Notes: generated by a model not told the origin, from the sequence alone. A stretch of DNA of 64,000 bases from Streptomyces reniochalinae (GCF_003323735.1 NZ_QOIM01000040.1:62001-126000), one strand, 5' to 3'. Positions 17,508-26,540 are shown, counted from the stretch's first letter. Translations and numbers: made by a program.

Positions 17508-18590
17508 CTAGACGTGGCGCTGTCCCGTGCGGCCGCCGGCGGGGAAGTTGCGGGGGCCGCGGCCCTTGGGGGCGAGAACCTCGACCATCTCCGCCAGGTC
17601 GTCGCAGGCCGCGGCGATCCTCCGTTGGGTGTTGCGCCTCTCCGCAGTGACCGCGGCCAGCAGCAGGGCCGTCAGCGCGGCCGAACCGTTGAGCGCCTGG
17701 AGAGTGATCATGCCTTCGATCAGGTCCTGGCGCGCGAAGACCCCGGCGCGGTCGGTGGCCGCCCACGTCGCGGAGACCGACAGGATCGCCGTACACACCG
17801 CCGCGCCCGCCAGTTGGAACCGCAGCGCCGCCCATACCAGTAGCGGGTAGACGAGGAAGAGGAGGCTGATCGTGCTCCGGGTCACCAGGAGGCCCAGCGC
17901 CGCCGTCGCCGCCGCCAGGGCCACCGCCTCGGCGATCCGCGCGCGGTCGCGAGGTACGTCCAGCTTGCGGAGCGCCAGCAGGAGCGGGGTGACGACGAGG
18001 ACACCGACCGCGTCGCCGGCCCACCAGGCCGACCAGACGGGCCAGAAGTGCGACAGCGTCAGGCCGTCGCCCGCGACCGTCATCAGCGTTCCGACGGTGG
18101 CGCTCACCAGCATGCCGAGGAAGGCGCCCAGGAAGACCAGGCACACCGCGTCCCGGAACCTGTCCAGGTCGGTGCGGAAGCCCGTGCGGCGCAGCAGGGC
18201 GCACGAGAGGAGCGGGGCGAGTGTGTTGCCGGCGATGAAACCCACCGAGGTCAGGCTGAGCGGACCTATGCCGTTGACCACCAGCAGGGCGCCGAGCGTC
18301 ACGCCGGGCCACACGCCCGCGCCGAAGAGGAGCAGGCAGGCCACGGCGATGCCGGTCGGCGGCCAGAACGGGGTGACGGTGGCTCCCTCGACCGACACGT
18401 GCCACAGCAGGCCGACGAGCCCGCCGGCGTAGTAGCCGAGGGCGATCAGGACGACGCGCAGCACGTAACCGGCGAGCAGCCGGCCGCGGATCCTGCCCGC
18501 GCCGCGCTCCGGGCGGGCCCGTCCGCCGGGAGCGGGGGAGGGGTCCGGTGCGCGGTCCGCCGTCGAGTGCGTGGGTGCCACGCCACTCAT
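17508..18590 (-). CDS. Stand-alone MASE1 membrane sensor protein
   Basis: The 360-residue protein is a MASE1 domain with eight or so membrane helices between residues 35 and 325. The signature WPPTGIAVACLLLFG is near 76 and WSAWWAGDAVGVLVVTPLLL near 187. MASE1 is normally the N-terminal sensor of histidine kinases, diguanylate cyclases or SpoIIE phosphatases. Here it ends in a short, possibly coiled tail (AERRNTQRRIAAACDDLAEM) with no output domain. It overlaps the SpoIIE phosphatase gene upstream by four bases (ATGA), so the two are co-translated and probably function as a split two-part sensor. The signal it detects is unknown. Confidence 0.85.
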   Translation of the reverse strand: MSGVAPTHSTADRAPDPSPAPGGRARPERGAGRIRGRLLAGYVLRVVLIALGYYAGGLVGLLWHVSVEGATVTPFWPPTGIAVACLLLFGAGVWPGVTLGALLVVNGIGPLSLTSVGFIAGNTLAPLLSCALLRRTGFRTDLDRFRDAVCLVFLGAFLGMLVSATVGTLMTVAGDGLTLSHFWPVWSAWWAGDAVGVLVVTPLLLALRKLDVPRDRARIAEAVALAAATAALGLLVTRSTISLLFLVYPLLVWAALRFQLAGAAVCTAILSVSATWAATDRAGVFARQDLIEGMITLQALNGSAALTALLLAAVTAERRNTQRRIAAACDDLAEMVEVLAPKGRGPRNFPAGGRTGQRHV

Positions 18591-19459
18591 CTCACCCCCT
18601 CAGGCGCCGCGTCGTCCGTCTGACACGCCTCGGGGCCGTCATGGCGCAGTACGAGGACGGCGGCGTCGTCGGTGTGTCCGGTCCGCCCGGTGACCTCCAT
18701 GACCCGGTCGGCGAGCGTCTCCGGGTCCTCGAAGACGCCGTCGCGCAACACCTGGGCAACTGCCGCCAGGCCCTCTTCCAGGGGGAAGCGGGGGCCCTCG
18801 ACCACTCCGTCGGTCAGCAGGGCGAGCGCTCCCGGCTGGGTGAAGCGGTACTCGGTGACCGCGTACGTCTCGCCTTCCATGACGGCCAGCGGCAGCCCGA
18901 TCTCCTCCTCGGAGTGCTCCACGATGCCGCACACGCCGTCGGCCCGCGCCCACACGGCTCCGGTGTGCCCGGCGCGTGCGGTGCGTACGCTCCAGGTCCG
19001 CGTGTCGAAACAGAGGAAGAGGCAGGTGGCGAAGAGCGGGTTGTCGGTGGCGGCCAGCAGCTCGTTGGCGGTGGCCAGGATGTCACCGGGATCGGTCGCC
19101 CCCATGGCGGCGACCGCGCGCAGGACGATCCGCACCTGGCCCATGTAGGCGGCGGCCTCGACGTCGTGACCCTGCACGTCGCCGACGGAGAAGGCGAGGG
19201 TGCCGTCGGACAGCCGGCAGCCGTCGTACCAGTCACCGCCGATGTCGAGCCCGTTGCCGGCCGGTGCGTAGCGGGCGGCGACGCGCAGCCCCGGCGCGGT
19301 GGGCAGGGTGGCGGGCAGCATGCCCCGTTGCAGGGCCTCGGCCAGCTCGACGCGGGCCCGCTGGACCTCGATCTCCTCCCGCACCCGCGCGGTGAGCCGT
19401 CCGAGCTGCGAGAGCAGATCGTCGGCGTTCGCCGGACGGGCATGACGGCGGCCACCCAT
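18587..19459 (-). CDS. SpoIIE-family protein serine phosphatase
   Basis: The 290-residue protein is a PP2C/SpoIIE phosphatase with metal-binding motifs in order: NGLDIGGDWYDG near residue 90, VGDVQGHD near 112, LLTDGVVEG near 210 and GHTDDAAVLVL near 270. A coiled segment (VREEIEVQRARVELAEALQRGML) links an absent sensor to the catalytic domain, as in fused family members. It likely dephosphorylates an anti-sigma-factor antagonist. It is the first gene of a two-gene unit with the MASE1 membrane protein (four-base overlap). The ATG at 19459 lacks an obvious ribosome site. Confidence 0.85.
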   Translation of the reverse strand: MGGRRHARPANADDLLSQLGRLTARVREEIEVQRARVELAEALQRGMLPATLPTAPGLRVAARYAPAGNGLDIGGDWYDGCRLSDGTLAFSVGDVQGHDVEAAAYMGQVRIVLRAVAAMGATDPGDILATANELLAATDNPLFATCLFLCFDTRTWSVRTARAGHTGAVWARADGVCGIVEHSEEEIGLPLAVMEGETYAVTEYRFTQPGALALLTDGVVEGPRFPLEEGLAAVAQVLRDGVFEDPETLADRVMEVTGRTGHTDDAAVLVLRHDGPEACQTDDAAPEGVR

Positions 19460-19729
19460 GGCACGAGCCTAGACGCGGGCCGCTTCCGCCGCCCGGCGAG
19501 CGCCTCCTTCGGGCGGCCCGTGCGCAGGGCAGCGCCCAGTCCGCCGCGCAGGCGCAGACGCTGAAGGAGGAGAACGGCACGCAGGTGCGTGGCTTGCTCG
19601 ACGCACAGCGCCAACGGGTACAGGTACTGCCGTCGGCGCGATGCCGGGAACGGCAGCACCCGGTTCCGTTCGAGCGGGCGGAGCGCCGTGCCCGGCTGGC
19701 GGTGCGGCCGGCCCGGGCACGGCGGTGGG
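19460..19729. other. Intergenic region between the SpoIIE phosphatase gene and the fasciclin gene
   Basis: About 270 bases with no supportable gene. It must hold the promoter of the phosphatase/MASE1 pair and the end of the fasciclin transcript. I find no convincing hexamers; the open frames through it have no family features. Confidence 0.4.
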
Positions 19730-20389
19730 TCACTTCTTCGGGGGCATCAGCACCGTGTCGATGATGTGGACGGTGGCGTTCGCGGTCTTCACGTTGCCGC
19801 AGGCGACGTTCGCCGAGTCGTTGACCTTGTAGGCGTCACCCGAGCCCTTCGTGGTGAGCTTCTGCTTCTCCAGCGTCGGGTAGGAGCCGTCGGCCAGCTT
19901 CGCCTTGTCCAGCGGCTCGCCCACCACGTGGTAGGTCAGGACCTTCTTCAGCATCTCCTTGTCGCTCATGACCTTGTCCAGGTCGGCCTTCGGGATCTTT
20001 TTGAAGGCGTCGTTGGTCGGCGCGAACACGGTGATGTCCTTCGCGCTGTTGAGGGTGTCGACCAGTCCGGCCTTCTTCACCGCGTCGACGAGCGTCGACA
20101 GCTGCGGGTTGTTAGAGGCGGCGGTGGCGACCGGGTCCTGGGCCATCCCCTTGAAGCTGCCCTTGCCCGACTTCGGCACGGTCTTGCAGGCGTCACCAAA
20201 GGTGCCCATGGCCGTGTCCTGCTTGTCGTCCGTCTCCTTCGGTGAGCTCTTGCTCTGCTCGTTCTTCTTGTCGGACGCCTTGTCGGAGCCCCCGTCGTCA
20301 CCGCCGCACGCGGTCAGACCGAGCGGGAGGACGACGGCCGCGGTGGCGGCCAGCAGGACGCGACGGGCACGGGTGGTGGTGCTGGTCAT
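19730..20389 (-). CDS. Fasciclin (FAS1)-domain lipoprotein, Mpt83-like
   Basis: The 219-residue protein has a lipoprotein signal: RRVLLAATAAVVLPLGLTAC, with the lipobox cysteine near residue 28. A charged linker (32-65) leads to one FAS1 domain (about 80-219) with ITVFAPTNDAFKKIP (H1) and VLTYHVVGEPL, closing with ATVHIIDTVLMPP (H2). It is surface-anchored and probably adhesive or envelope-associated. In Mycobacterium the fasciclin proteins MPT70/MPT83 belong to the SigK regulon, and a SigK/RskA pair lies 7 kb away. It lies downstream of the molybdopterin oxidoreductase gene on the same strand (116-base gap). AAGGAG is eight bases before the ATG. Confidence 0.9.
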   Translation of the reverse strand: MTSTTTRARRVLLAATAAVVLPLGLTACGGDDGGSDKASDKKNEQSKSSPKETDDKQDTAMGTFGDACKTVPKSGKGSFKGMAQDPVATAASNNPQLSTLVDAVKKAGLVDTLNSAKDITVFAPTNDAFKKIPKADLDKVMSDKEMLKKVLTYHVVGEPLDKAKLADGSYPTLEKQKLTTKGSGDAYKVNDSANVACGNVKTANATVHIIDTVLMPPKK

Positions 20390-20505
20390 TGCGATTACTC
20401 CTTGTTGTGACGGTCATGCCGCTCATGTCGGGCACGAGAGGGGGCATGCGGGGCTACGGACGGTTCGGTGGTCGGGGAAGGAAGGGCGTGGTGTGCGGCT
20501 GGTGG

Positions 20506-22395
20506 TCAGGTCACGTCGACCACCACCGAGTGCCGTCCGGTGGCGCCGTCGGGCACCGTGCCGACGCGGTCGGCGGTCTGGGTGTGCCCCGTCCTGTCGG
20601 TCGCGCGTACCTGGAGCTCGTGGGATCCCGGCGTCGCGTTCCACTCCCACACCCACTGGCGCCAGGTGTCGCGGGAGTCCTCTTCGGCGAGCCGCGCGGT
20701 GTGCCAGGGGCCGTCGTCGACGCGGACCTCGACCCGGTCGATGCCGCGGTGCTGTGCCCAGGCGACGCCCGCGACCGCGACCTTGCCGGCCTTCAGGCCG
20801 GCGAGCGGCCCCGGCGTGTCGATCCGCGACTGGGTCTTGATCGGGGCCCGGCGTCCCCAGTCACGTTCGACCCAGTACACGTCGAAGTCGTCGAACGAGG
20901 TCAGCTCCAGCTCGCGTATCCACTTGCACGCCGAGACGTAGCCGTACAGGCCGGGGACCACCATGCGGACGGGGAAGCCGTGTTCGAAGGGGAGCGGTTC
21001 GCCGTTCATGCCCACGGCGAGCATCGCGTCCCGGCCGTCCATGACGGTGTCCACCGGGCTGCCGAGCGTCATGCCGTCCTCGGAGCGGGCCACGAGCTGG
21101 TCGGCGGGCCCGCCCTTGGACGGTGGTCGTACGCCGGCTTCGCGCAGCAGCGGCGCCAGGGGCACCCCGAGCCAGCGCGCGTTGCCGACGTACTCGCCGC
21201 CCACCTGGTTGGAGACGCAGGTGAGCGTGGCGTCCCGCTCGACGAGGCCCCGTTCGAGCAGCTGGTCGTAGTCCAGGGTGAGCTCGTCGCGCACCCCCTT
21301 GCCGTGGATGCGCAGCGACCAGTCGGCCGCTGACAGCTTCGGCACGCGCAGCAGCGTGTCCACGCGGTAGAACCGGTTGTTCGATGTCACGAACCGGCTC
21401 AGCCCGTCGATGTCCAGCTCGGCGCCGCGCGGTACGGGTGCCGCCCGCGAGACGGGGGCGGGCAGCGTGAGGTCGGTGCGGGACGCGACGGCCTCGGCGC
21501 CGCTGCGGGAGTTGAGGCCCCGCCCGAGGAGTCCCACCCCGGCGGCTCCCACCCACGCCGCACCCGCGCCCAGCACGAACCTGCGCCGGTCGAACCCCGC
21601 CCCGTCCGGCGCCTTGCCCAGCAGCAGTCGCGGCTTGCCGGGGCCGGTGGGCGCATTCCGGTCGCCGCCTGCCGGTGCCGGGTCTGCGCTCGTCGCCGCG
21701 CCTTCGGCTGCCGACGAGTCGTCGGCCACCGGCCCGGCGCCGTCTTCGGCCCCGGCGCAGCCTTCGGCCTCGGCACCGTCGGTCTTGGCGCTGTCGTCGG
21801 ACCCGGCACCCTCTGTCGGAGCGTCACCGGCTGAGGGGGTGACGCTCGTGCAAGGGGTCCCCTCCACGGAGGGCGGGGCCCCCACCGGAGAGGTGCCGTC
21901 GGCCGCGACGGGCTCCGCGACCGCGCCGGACGGCCTCAACAGGCCCGTCAGCGCGTACAGCACGGCGCTGCCCGCCACGGCTCCCACCACGGACGGCAGC
22001 GCGTCCACGAGCGAGCCGTCCGGGCGGCCCGCGGCGGCCCAGCCGCCCACGGCGCCGAAGAGCAGCACGCCCGCCGATCCTGCCGGGCGGTGGCGCACGG
22101 CGAGAACGCCGAGGGCGACGGCGAAGAGCGCGAGCAGGACGACGATGCCCAGCTGGAGGACCAGCTTGTCGTCGGTGCCGAACGTGCGGATGGCGAAGTC
22201 CTTGACCGGCGCGGGCACTCGGTCGATCACGGCACCGCCCACGGCGGTGACCGGCCCGGCCTCGGGGCGCACGGGTACGGACGCCAACTCAGCGACGGCC
22301 AGGGCGCCGCACCCGGCGATCACGCCGCTCAGCGCTCCCAGCGCGCCGGTCAGGGCGCCGATGCGGGGCTTCCTCTCGTTGCTCACACCCCGCAT
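20506..22395 (-). CDS. Membrane-anchored molybdopterin-dependent oxidoreductase, sulfite-oxidase fold
   Basis: From ATG at 22395 the protein is 629 residues; GTG at 22386 is an equal alternative. Four or five N-terminal membrane helices (about 15-160) are followed by an acidic, proline/alanine-rich linker (about 160-255) and a Tat-like RRRFVLGAGAAW segment near 265. The oxidoreductase domain then has the molybdenum-ligand cysteine in TLTCVSNQVGGEYVGNARW near 395, VRMVVPGLYGY near 480, and the dimerisation domain to the end. The catalytic part is probably outside the membrane. Mo-oxidoreductases of this type co-occur with fasciclins and SigK in actinobacteria. It is divergent from the FAD oxidase operon (240-base gap). 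Substrate unknown. Confidence 0.85.
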   Translation of the reverse strand: MRGVSNERKPRIGALTGALGALSGVIAGCGALAVAELASVPVRPEAGPVTAVGGAVIDRVPAPVKDFAIRTFGTDDKLVLQLGIVVLLALFAVALGVLAVRHRPAGSAGVLLFGAVGGWAAAGRPDGSLVDALPSVVGAVAGSAVLYALTGLLRPSGAVAEPVAADGTSPVGAPPSVEGTPCTSVTPSAGDAPTEGAGSDDSAKTDGAEAEGCAGAEDGAGPVADDSSAAEGAATSADPAPAGGDRNAPTGPGKPRLLLGKAPDGAGFDRRRFVLGAGAAWVGAAGVGLLGRGLNSRSGAEAVASRTDLTLPAPVSRAAPVPRGAELDIDGLSRFVTSNNRFYRVDTLLRVPKLSAADWSLRIHGKGVRDELTLDYDQLLERGLVERDATLTCVSNQVGGEYVGNARWLGVPLAPLLREAGVRPPSKGGPADQLVARSEDGMTLGSPVDTVMDGRDAMLAVGMNGEPLPFEHGFPVRMVVPGLYGYVSACKWIRELELTSFDDFDVYWVERDWGRRAPIKTQSRIDTPGPLAGLKAGKVAVAGVAWAQHRGIDRVEVRVDDGPWHTARLAEEDSRDTWRQWVWEWNATPGSHELQVRATDRTGHTQTADRVGTVPDGATGRHSVVVDVT

Positions 22396-22504
22396 TCGGC
22401 TCAGCCCGCCCGGCGGATTGGTCGGTCCCCCGATCGGATGACGTCCGGCTGGACACGCGCCGCGGAGACGGCGTTGCGCGGACGACCTGTCCACGTCCGG
22501 GCCA

Positions 22505-22532
22505 AGCCGCGAGGCCCGCGGCTCCGAATGCA
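22505..22532 (+). promoter_or_regulatory. Candidate SigK-type promoter for the FAD oxidase operon
   Basis: CAAGCC (22505-22510) and CGAATG (22527-22532) are 16 bases apart. The -10-like hexamer is identical to that of the stronger sigK promoter match at 28622-28649. The -35-like hexamer matches CCATCC at four of six positions only. It lies about 100 bases before the ATG at 22636. Confidence 0.35.
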
Positions 22533-22635
22533 GAGCGAAAGGCACGCACCCCGGCCCGGCGGCCGGCGGCGAGCACACGGCAGCAGACATGCCCGGCAGG
22601 CCGTGCGGGGCGTGCTCCGCAGTGGGAGGAGCAGC

Positions 22636-23934
22636 ATGACGCAACAGCGGCGCAGAACGGCCGTGGTGGGCAGTGGAGTTGCCGGGCTGACGGCGGCACA
22701 CGTCCTGCGGCACACGGACGCGGTGTCGCTCTACGAGGCCGACGACCGGCTCGGCGGTCACGCGCACACGCATGACGTCGTCTCCGCCGACGGCCGCCTG
22801 CTCCAGGTCGACTCCGGCTTCATCGTGCACAACCGCCGGACGTATCCCCTGCTGACGCGGCTCTTCGGCGAGCTGGGCGTGACGACCCAGGAGTCCGAGA
22901 TGAGCATGTCGGTGCGGTGCGAGGGCTGCGGCCTGGAGTACGCGGGCGCCAAGGGGCCGCGCGGGCTGGTGCCGCGCGCGGGGCATCTGCTGCGCGGCAG
23001 GTACCTGCGGATGCTCGCCCAGGTGCCCGTCTTCCACCGGCGTGCGCAGCGCCTGCTGGCCCAGGAGGGCGGCGGGACGGCGGACGACCGGCAGTACGCG
23101 GTGACGCTCGAAGCGTTCTTGCGCCGGGGCGGGTTCTCGCCGTACTTCGTGAGCCACTTCGTGACGCCGGTGATCTCGGCGGTCTGGTCGTGCGCGCCCG
23201 GCACCGCGCTGCGCTATCCGGCCCGCTACCTGTTCCGCTTCCTCGACAACCACGGCATGCTCGGCATCTCGGGCTCCCCGCCGTGGCGCACGGTCACCGG
23301 CGGGTCGCGCGAGTACGTGGAACGCGTCGGCAAGCAACTCGGCGCCGTCCACACCGCCACACCCGTGCGGACGGTGCGCAGACACGCTGACGGCGCTGAC
23401 GGGGTCACGCTCGTCACCGAGGACGGCACGGCGCACGCCTACGACGCCGTCGTGCTGGCCACCCATCCCGACCAGGCGCTGCGGCTGCTGGCGGAACCGA
23501 CCGAGGCCGAGCGCGAGGTGCTGGGCGCCTTCCGCTACTCGCGCAACCCGGCTCTCCTGCACACCGACCCCGCCCCGCTGCCCCGCACACGCGGCGCACG
23601 TGCGTCGTGGAACTACCTGATGCCCGACTGCTGTACCCCGGCCGGGCGGGTGCGGGTCAGCTACGACATGAACCGGCTGCAACGGCTGAACGCCCCCGAG
23701 GAACACGTCGTCACCCTGGGAGCCCACGACCGGGTGGCCCCGGAACGGGTGCTCGCGCGCATGGTCTACGAGCACCCCGTCTATACGCCCGACTCGGTGG
23801 CGGCACAGCGGAGGCTGCCCGAACTGAACCGGGGCCCCGTGGCGTTCGCCGGCGCCTACCACGGCTGGGGCTTCCACGAGGACGGCTGCCGCTCCGGGGT
23901 GGAGGCCGCCCGGGCGCTGGGGGTGCGCTGGTGA
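22636..23934 (+). CDS. FAD-dependent amine-oxidase-like oxidoreductase
   Basis: The 432-residue flavoprotein starts with the dinucleotide-binding motif VVGSGVAGLTAAHVL and the ribose-binding glutamate in LYEADDRLGGHAHTH near residue 37. VVLATHPDQALRLL near 273 and the FAD-closing AFAGAYHGWGFHEDG near 405 complete the amine-oxidase fold. M. tuberculosis Rv0449c, beside sigK, belongs to this family. In other bacteria the gene clusters with DUF1365 and cyclopropane synthases, suggesting lipid modification. The ATG at 22636 has GGGAGGA five bases upstream; the long upstream extension of the frame has no family features. It overlaps the DUF1365 gene by GTGA. Confidence 0.88.
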   Translation: MTQQRRRTAVVGSGVAGLTAAHVLRHTDAVSLYEADDRLGGHAHTHDVVSADGRLLQVDSGFIVHNRRTYPLLTRLFGELGVTTQESEMSMSVRCEGCGLEYAGAKGPRGLVPRAGHLLRGRYLRMLAQVPVFHRRAQRLLAQEGGGTADDRQYAVTLEAFLRRGGFSPYFVSHFVTPVISAVWSCAPGTALRYPARYLFRFLDNHGMLGISGSPPWRTVTGGSREYVERVGKQLGAVHTATPVRTVRRHADGADGVTLVTEDGTAHAYDAVVLATHPDQALRLLAEPTEAEREVLGAFRYSRNPALLHTDPAPLPRTRGARASWNYLMPDCCTPAGRVRVSYDMNRLQRLNAPEEHVVTLGAHDRVAPERVLARMVYEHPVYTPDSVAAQRRLPELNRGPVAFAGAYHGWGFHEDGCRSGVEAARALGVRW

Positions 23935-24743
23935 GCCCGCGCCCTCCCTCGAACGGGGCCCGGAAAACCACGCGGCGGACCCCGCTCCAGGACCCCGGCC
24001 CCGGTCCCTTCACACCCGCCCTCTACCGCTGCGTCATCGCCCACGCCCGCACCCACCCCGTGCGGCACGCCTTCCGCTTCCGCACCTCCATGTGGCTGAC
24101 CGACGTGGACGAACCGCCGCGCCTGCCGCGCCTGCTGCGGCCGCTGGCCCGGTTCGAGCCGCGCGACCACTTCGGCGGCACCGCGCCGACCGTCCGCGCG
24201 GGACTGGAGCGCTATGTGGCCGCACAGGGCGTGGATCTGGAGGGCGGCCGGGTGCTGATGCTGGCGCACGCCCGGGTGTTCGGCCACGTCTTCAACCCGC
24301 TGACCCTCTACTGGTGCCACGGTGCGGCCGGGCAGTTGGTGTGCGTCGTCGCCGAGGTGCACAACACCTACGGCGAGCGCCACTGCTACCTGCTGCGCCC
24401 CGACGCGGACGGCGTCGCCCGCACGGACAAGGAGTTCTACGTCTCACCGTTCTTCCCCGTGGACGGCGGATACCGCATGCGACTGCCACTGCCGGACACC
24501 CGGCTGCGGCTGACCGTCCAGCTCGAACGCGGGGGCCACCGGGCGCACGTCCCGTTCACCGCCTCCGTGCACGGCGAGCGCCGCCCGGCGACCGTGCGGG
24601 AACTGCTGCGTGCGACCGCACGGCACCCCTGGCCCACGCTCGCCGTCACCGTGGGCATCCGCGCCCACGGGATCCGGTTGTGGCTGCGCGGACTGCCCGT
24701 ACGCCCACGACCGCACCACCCTCAACAGAAAGGTCTGCACTGA
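23931..24743 (+). CDS. DUF1365 protein
   Basis: The 270-residue protein matches DUF1365 through YRCVIAHARTHPVRHAFRFRT, VLMLAHARVFGHVFNPLTLYW, VVAEVHNTYGERHCYLL and KEFYVSPFFPVDGGYRMRLP. Conserved histidines and asparagines suggest an enzyme, but the reaction is unknown. It is nearly always encoded between an FAD amine oxidase and a cyclopropane-fatty-acid synthase, as here and in the M. tuberculosis Rv0449c-Rv0447c set, so it probably acts in the same lipid pathway. The GTG at 23931 overlaps the preceding stop, giving translational coupling. The first 30 residues are a polar, non-conserved tail. Confidence 0.88.
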   Translation: MSPRPPSNGARKTTRRTPLQDPGPGPFTPALYRCVIAHARTHPVRHAFRFRTSMWLTDVDEPPRLPRLLRPLARFEPRDHFGGTAPTVRAGLERYVAAQGVDLEGGRVLMLAHARVFGHVFNPLTLYWCHGAAGQLVCVVAEVHNTYGERHCYLLRPDADGVARTDKEFYVSPFFPVDGGYRMRLPLPDTRLRLTVQLERGGHRAHVPFTASVHGERRPATVRELLRATARHPWPTLAVTVGIRAHGIRLWLRGLPVRPRPHHPQQKGLH

Positions 24744-24745
24744 CC

Positions 24746-26050
24746 GTGCCCGCACCGCTGTCGGCGTCCCCGCGGACGGCCGCCGTCGACCGTTCCCGCT
24801 GGCCCGACGTGGCCGCTGCGCCACGCTCCTCCAGGCTGCGTACCGCCGTGACCGCCCGCCTCGTCGGCCGGGCCTTCGACAGGCTGCCCCTGCGGGTGCG
24901 GCTGCCCGACGGGTCCAGCCTCGGGAAGGGCGGCCCGCTGCTGGAACTGCGCGACCCCGACGCCTTCCACCACCGCCTCGGCCGCAGCGGACTCATCGGG
25001 TTCGGCGAGTCCTACATGGCCGGCGAGTGGGAGGCGCCCGATCTGGTGGGCGTGCTGGCGGTCTTCGCCGAGCACGCCGACTCCCTCTTCCCCGCCTGGA
25101 CGCAGAAGCTGCGCCACCTGTGGGCACCCCGGCACCCGGCCGCGCAGCGCAACACCACCAGGGGCGCCCGCGAGAACATCCACCGCCACTACGACCTGTC
25201 CAACGACCTGTTCGCGCTCTTCCTCGACGAGACGCTGACCTACTCCTCCGCCGTCTTCCGCGGCTTCCCCGCCACCTGGGAGGCGTTGCCCGACGCCCAG
25301 CGGCGCAAGACCGACCTGCTGCTCGACCTGGCGGGCGTCGGCCCGGGAACCCGGATGCTGGAGATCGGCACGGGCTGGGGCGATCTGGCGATACGAGCCG
25401 CACGGCGGGGGGCCGAGGTCGTCACGGTCACGCTCTCCTCGGAACAGCTGGCGCTGGCCACGGCGCGGGTGCGCGAGGCGGGCTGCTCCGACCGGGTGAC
25501 GCTGCTGCTGCGGGACTACCGGCAGGTGCGGGGGGAGTACGACGCGATCGTCAGCGTCGAGATGATCGAGGCGGTCGGCCACGAGTACTGGCCCGTCTAC
25601 CTCGCGGCGCTCGACCGGTTGCTGGCGCCCGGCGGGAAGGTCGCCCTCCAGGCCATCACCATGGCCCACCACCGGATGCTCGCCACCCGGCACACCTACA
25701 CCTGGATCCAGAAGTACATCTTCCCCGGCGGCCTGGTGCCCTCCCGCGAGGCGCTGCGGCGCCTGACCGAGGAGGACACGGCTCTGCGGCTCGCGCGCCA
25801 CGAGGGCTTCGGCGCGCACTACGCCGAGACGCTCCGGCTGTGGCGCGAGCGGTTCGCGGAGCGGGCACAGGACGTGCGGGACCTCGGGTTCGACGCCACG
25901 TTCCAGCGGATGTGGACCCTCTACCTCGCCTACTCCGAGGCCGGCTTCCGCACCGGCTACCTCGACGTGGAGCAACTGCTGTTCCGCAAGGAACCGGTGC
26001 GGAGCACCAAGACGACCCCGATCCCGAACCCCAGGGGAGAAGCACAGTGA
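24746..26050 (+). CDS. Cyclopropane-fatty-acyl-phospholipid synthase family methyltransferase
   Basis: From GTG at 24746 the protein is 434 residues, the normal length. An N-terminal segment (about 40-150) precedes NIHRHYDLSNDLFALFLDETLTYSS near residue 150. The SAM-binding motif EIGTGWGDLAIRAA follows near 210, then SVEMIEAVGHEYW near 272 and YIFPGGLVPS near 325. It transfers a methylene or methyl group from S-adenosylmethionine to an unsaturated acyl chain in membrane lipids. The M. tuberculosis counterpart is UfaA1 beside sigK. It starts three bases after the DUF1365 stop and ends in a GTGA overlap with a broken second synthase. The fragment before residue 1 is an open frame without homology. 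Confidence 0.88.
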   Translation: MPAPLSASPRTAAVDRSRWPDVAAAPRSSRLRTAVTARLVGRAFDRLPLRVRLPDGSSLGKGGPLLELRDPDAFHHRLGRSGLIGFGESYMAGEWEAPDLVGVLAVFAEHADSLFPAWTQKLRHLWAPRHPAAQRNTTRGARENIHRHYDLSNDLFALFLDETLTYSSAVFRGFPATWEALPDAQRRKTDLLLDLAGVGPGTRMLEIGTGWGDLAIRAARRGAEVVTVTLSSEQLALATARVREAGCSDRVTLLLRDYRQVRGEYDAIVSVEMIEAVGHEYWPVYLAALDRLLAPGGKVALQAITMAHHRMLATRHTYTWIQKYIFPGGLVPSREALRRLTEEDTALRLARHEGFGAHYAETLRLWRERFAERAQDVRDLGFDATFQRMWTLYLAYSEAGFRTGYLDVEQLLFRKEPVRSTKTTPIPNPRGEAQ

Positions 26051-26491
26051 CGGCGGCATCCACGACGGACAGGACGCGGACGAGTACGGAAGGCGTGGCC
26101 GGGCGTCTCGCGGCCCTGGCCCAGCGGCTCCTGGGCGGCCCGCTGCCGGTGCGGCTGCGGGCCTGGGACGGCAGCGAGGCGGGGCCCGCGCAGGCGCCGC
26201 TCGTAGTGCTGCGCTCGCGCCGAGGTGCGGGCCACCGCGTCGCTGCGTGAGCACTACGTGCACACCATCGCCGCCTGGGCGCGCACCCTGGAGGAGCGCT
26301 GGAAGGAGTTCACCGAGCTGGCGGGCGCGGAGACGGCCCGCGTCTGGCGGCTGTACCTGGCCGGTGGCGGACTCGCCTTCGCGGAGCGCCGGATGGGCGT
26401 CGACCAGATCCTCGCCGTGCGCCCCCTGGACGAGGGAGAGGCCGGGCTGGGCCCCGTACCGCATGGGGGCCACGACGGCGAGTGGCCGTGA
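26047..26491 (+). pseudogene. Remnant of a second cyclopropane-synthase-like gene with a large internal deletion
   Basis: GTG at 26047 overlaps the preceding stop and opens PLPVRLRAWDGSEAGPAQAP with VVLRSRR, the usual N-terminus of the second synthase in this operon type. The frame then changes at about 26215-26225 and ends at 26250. In the next frame, EVRATASLREHYVHT through LEERWKEFTEL, RVWRLYLAGGGLAF and RRMGVDQILAV is a typical synthase C-terminus, ending at 26491. Only about 57 N-terminal and 88 C-terminal residues remain of about 430, and the SAM-binding core is missing. The deletion removed roughly 850 bases and shifted the frame. The two halves could in principle be expressed separately, but neither would be active. 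Confidence 0.8.
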
Positions 26492-26540
26492 CCCGTGGGA
26501 CCACCACGCGCGGTGCCGGGCGGCCCGTCACCTCCTCGCC

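Noticed and set aside
22405..22450. Possible SigK promoter for the molybdopterin oxidoreductase (minus strand TCATCC with CCAATC)
   Set aside because: The spacer is only about 14 bases and the -10 match is poor, so it was not listed as a feature.
22386..23877. Very long minus-strand frame joining the molybdopterin oxidoreductase with upstream sequence
   Set aside because: The upstream part is antisense to the FAD oxidase gene, which has clear flavoprotein motifs and a good ribosome site.
24092..24745. Extension of the cyclopropane synthase frame upstream of 24746
   Set aside because: It is an alternate-frame shadow of the DUF1365 gene and arginine-rich.
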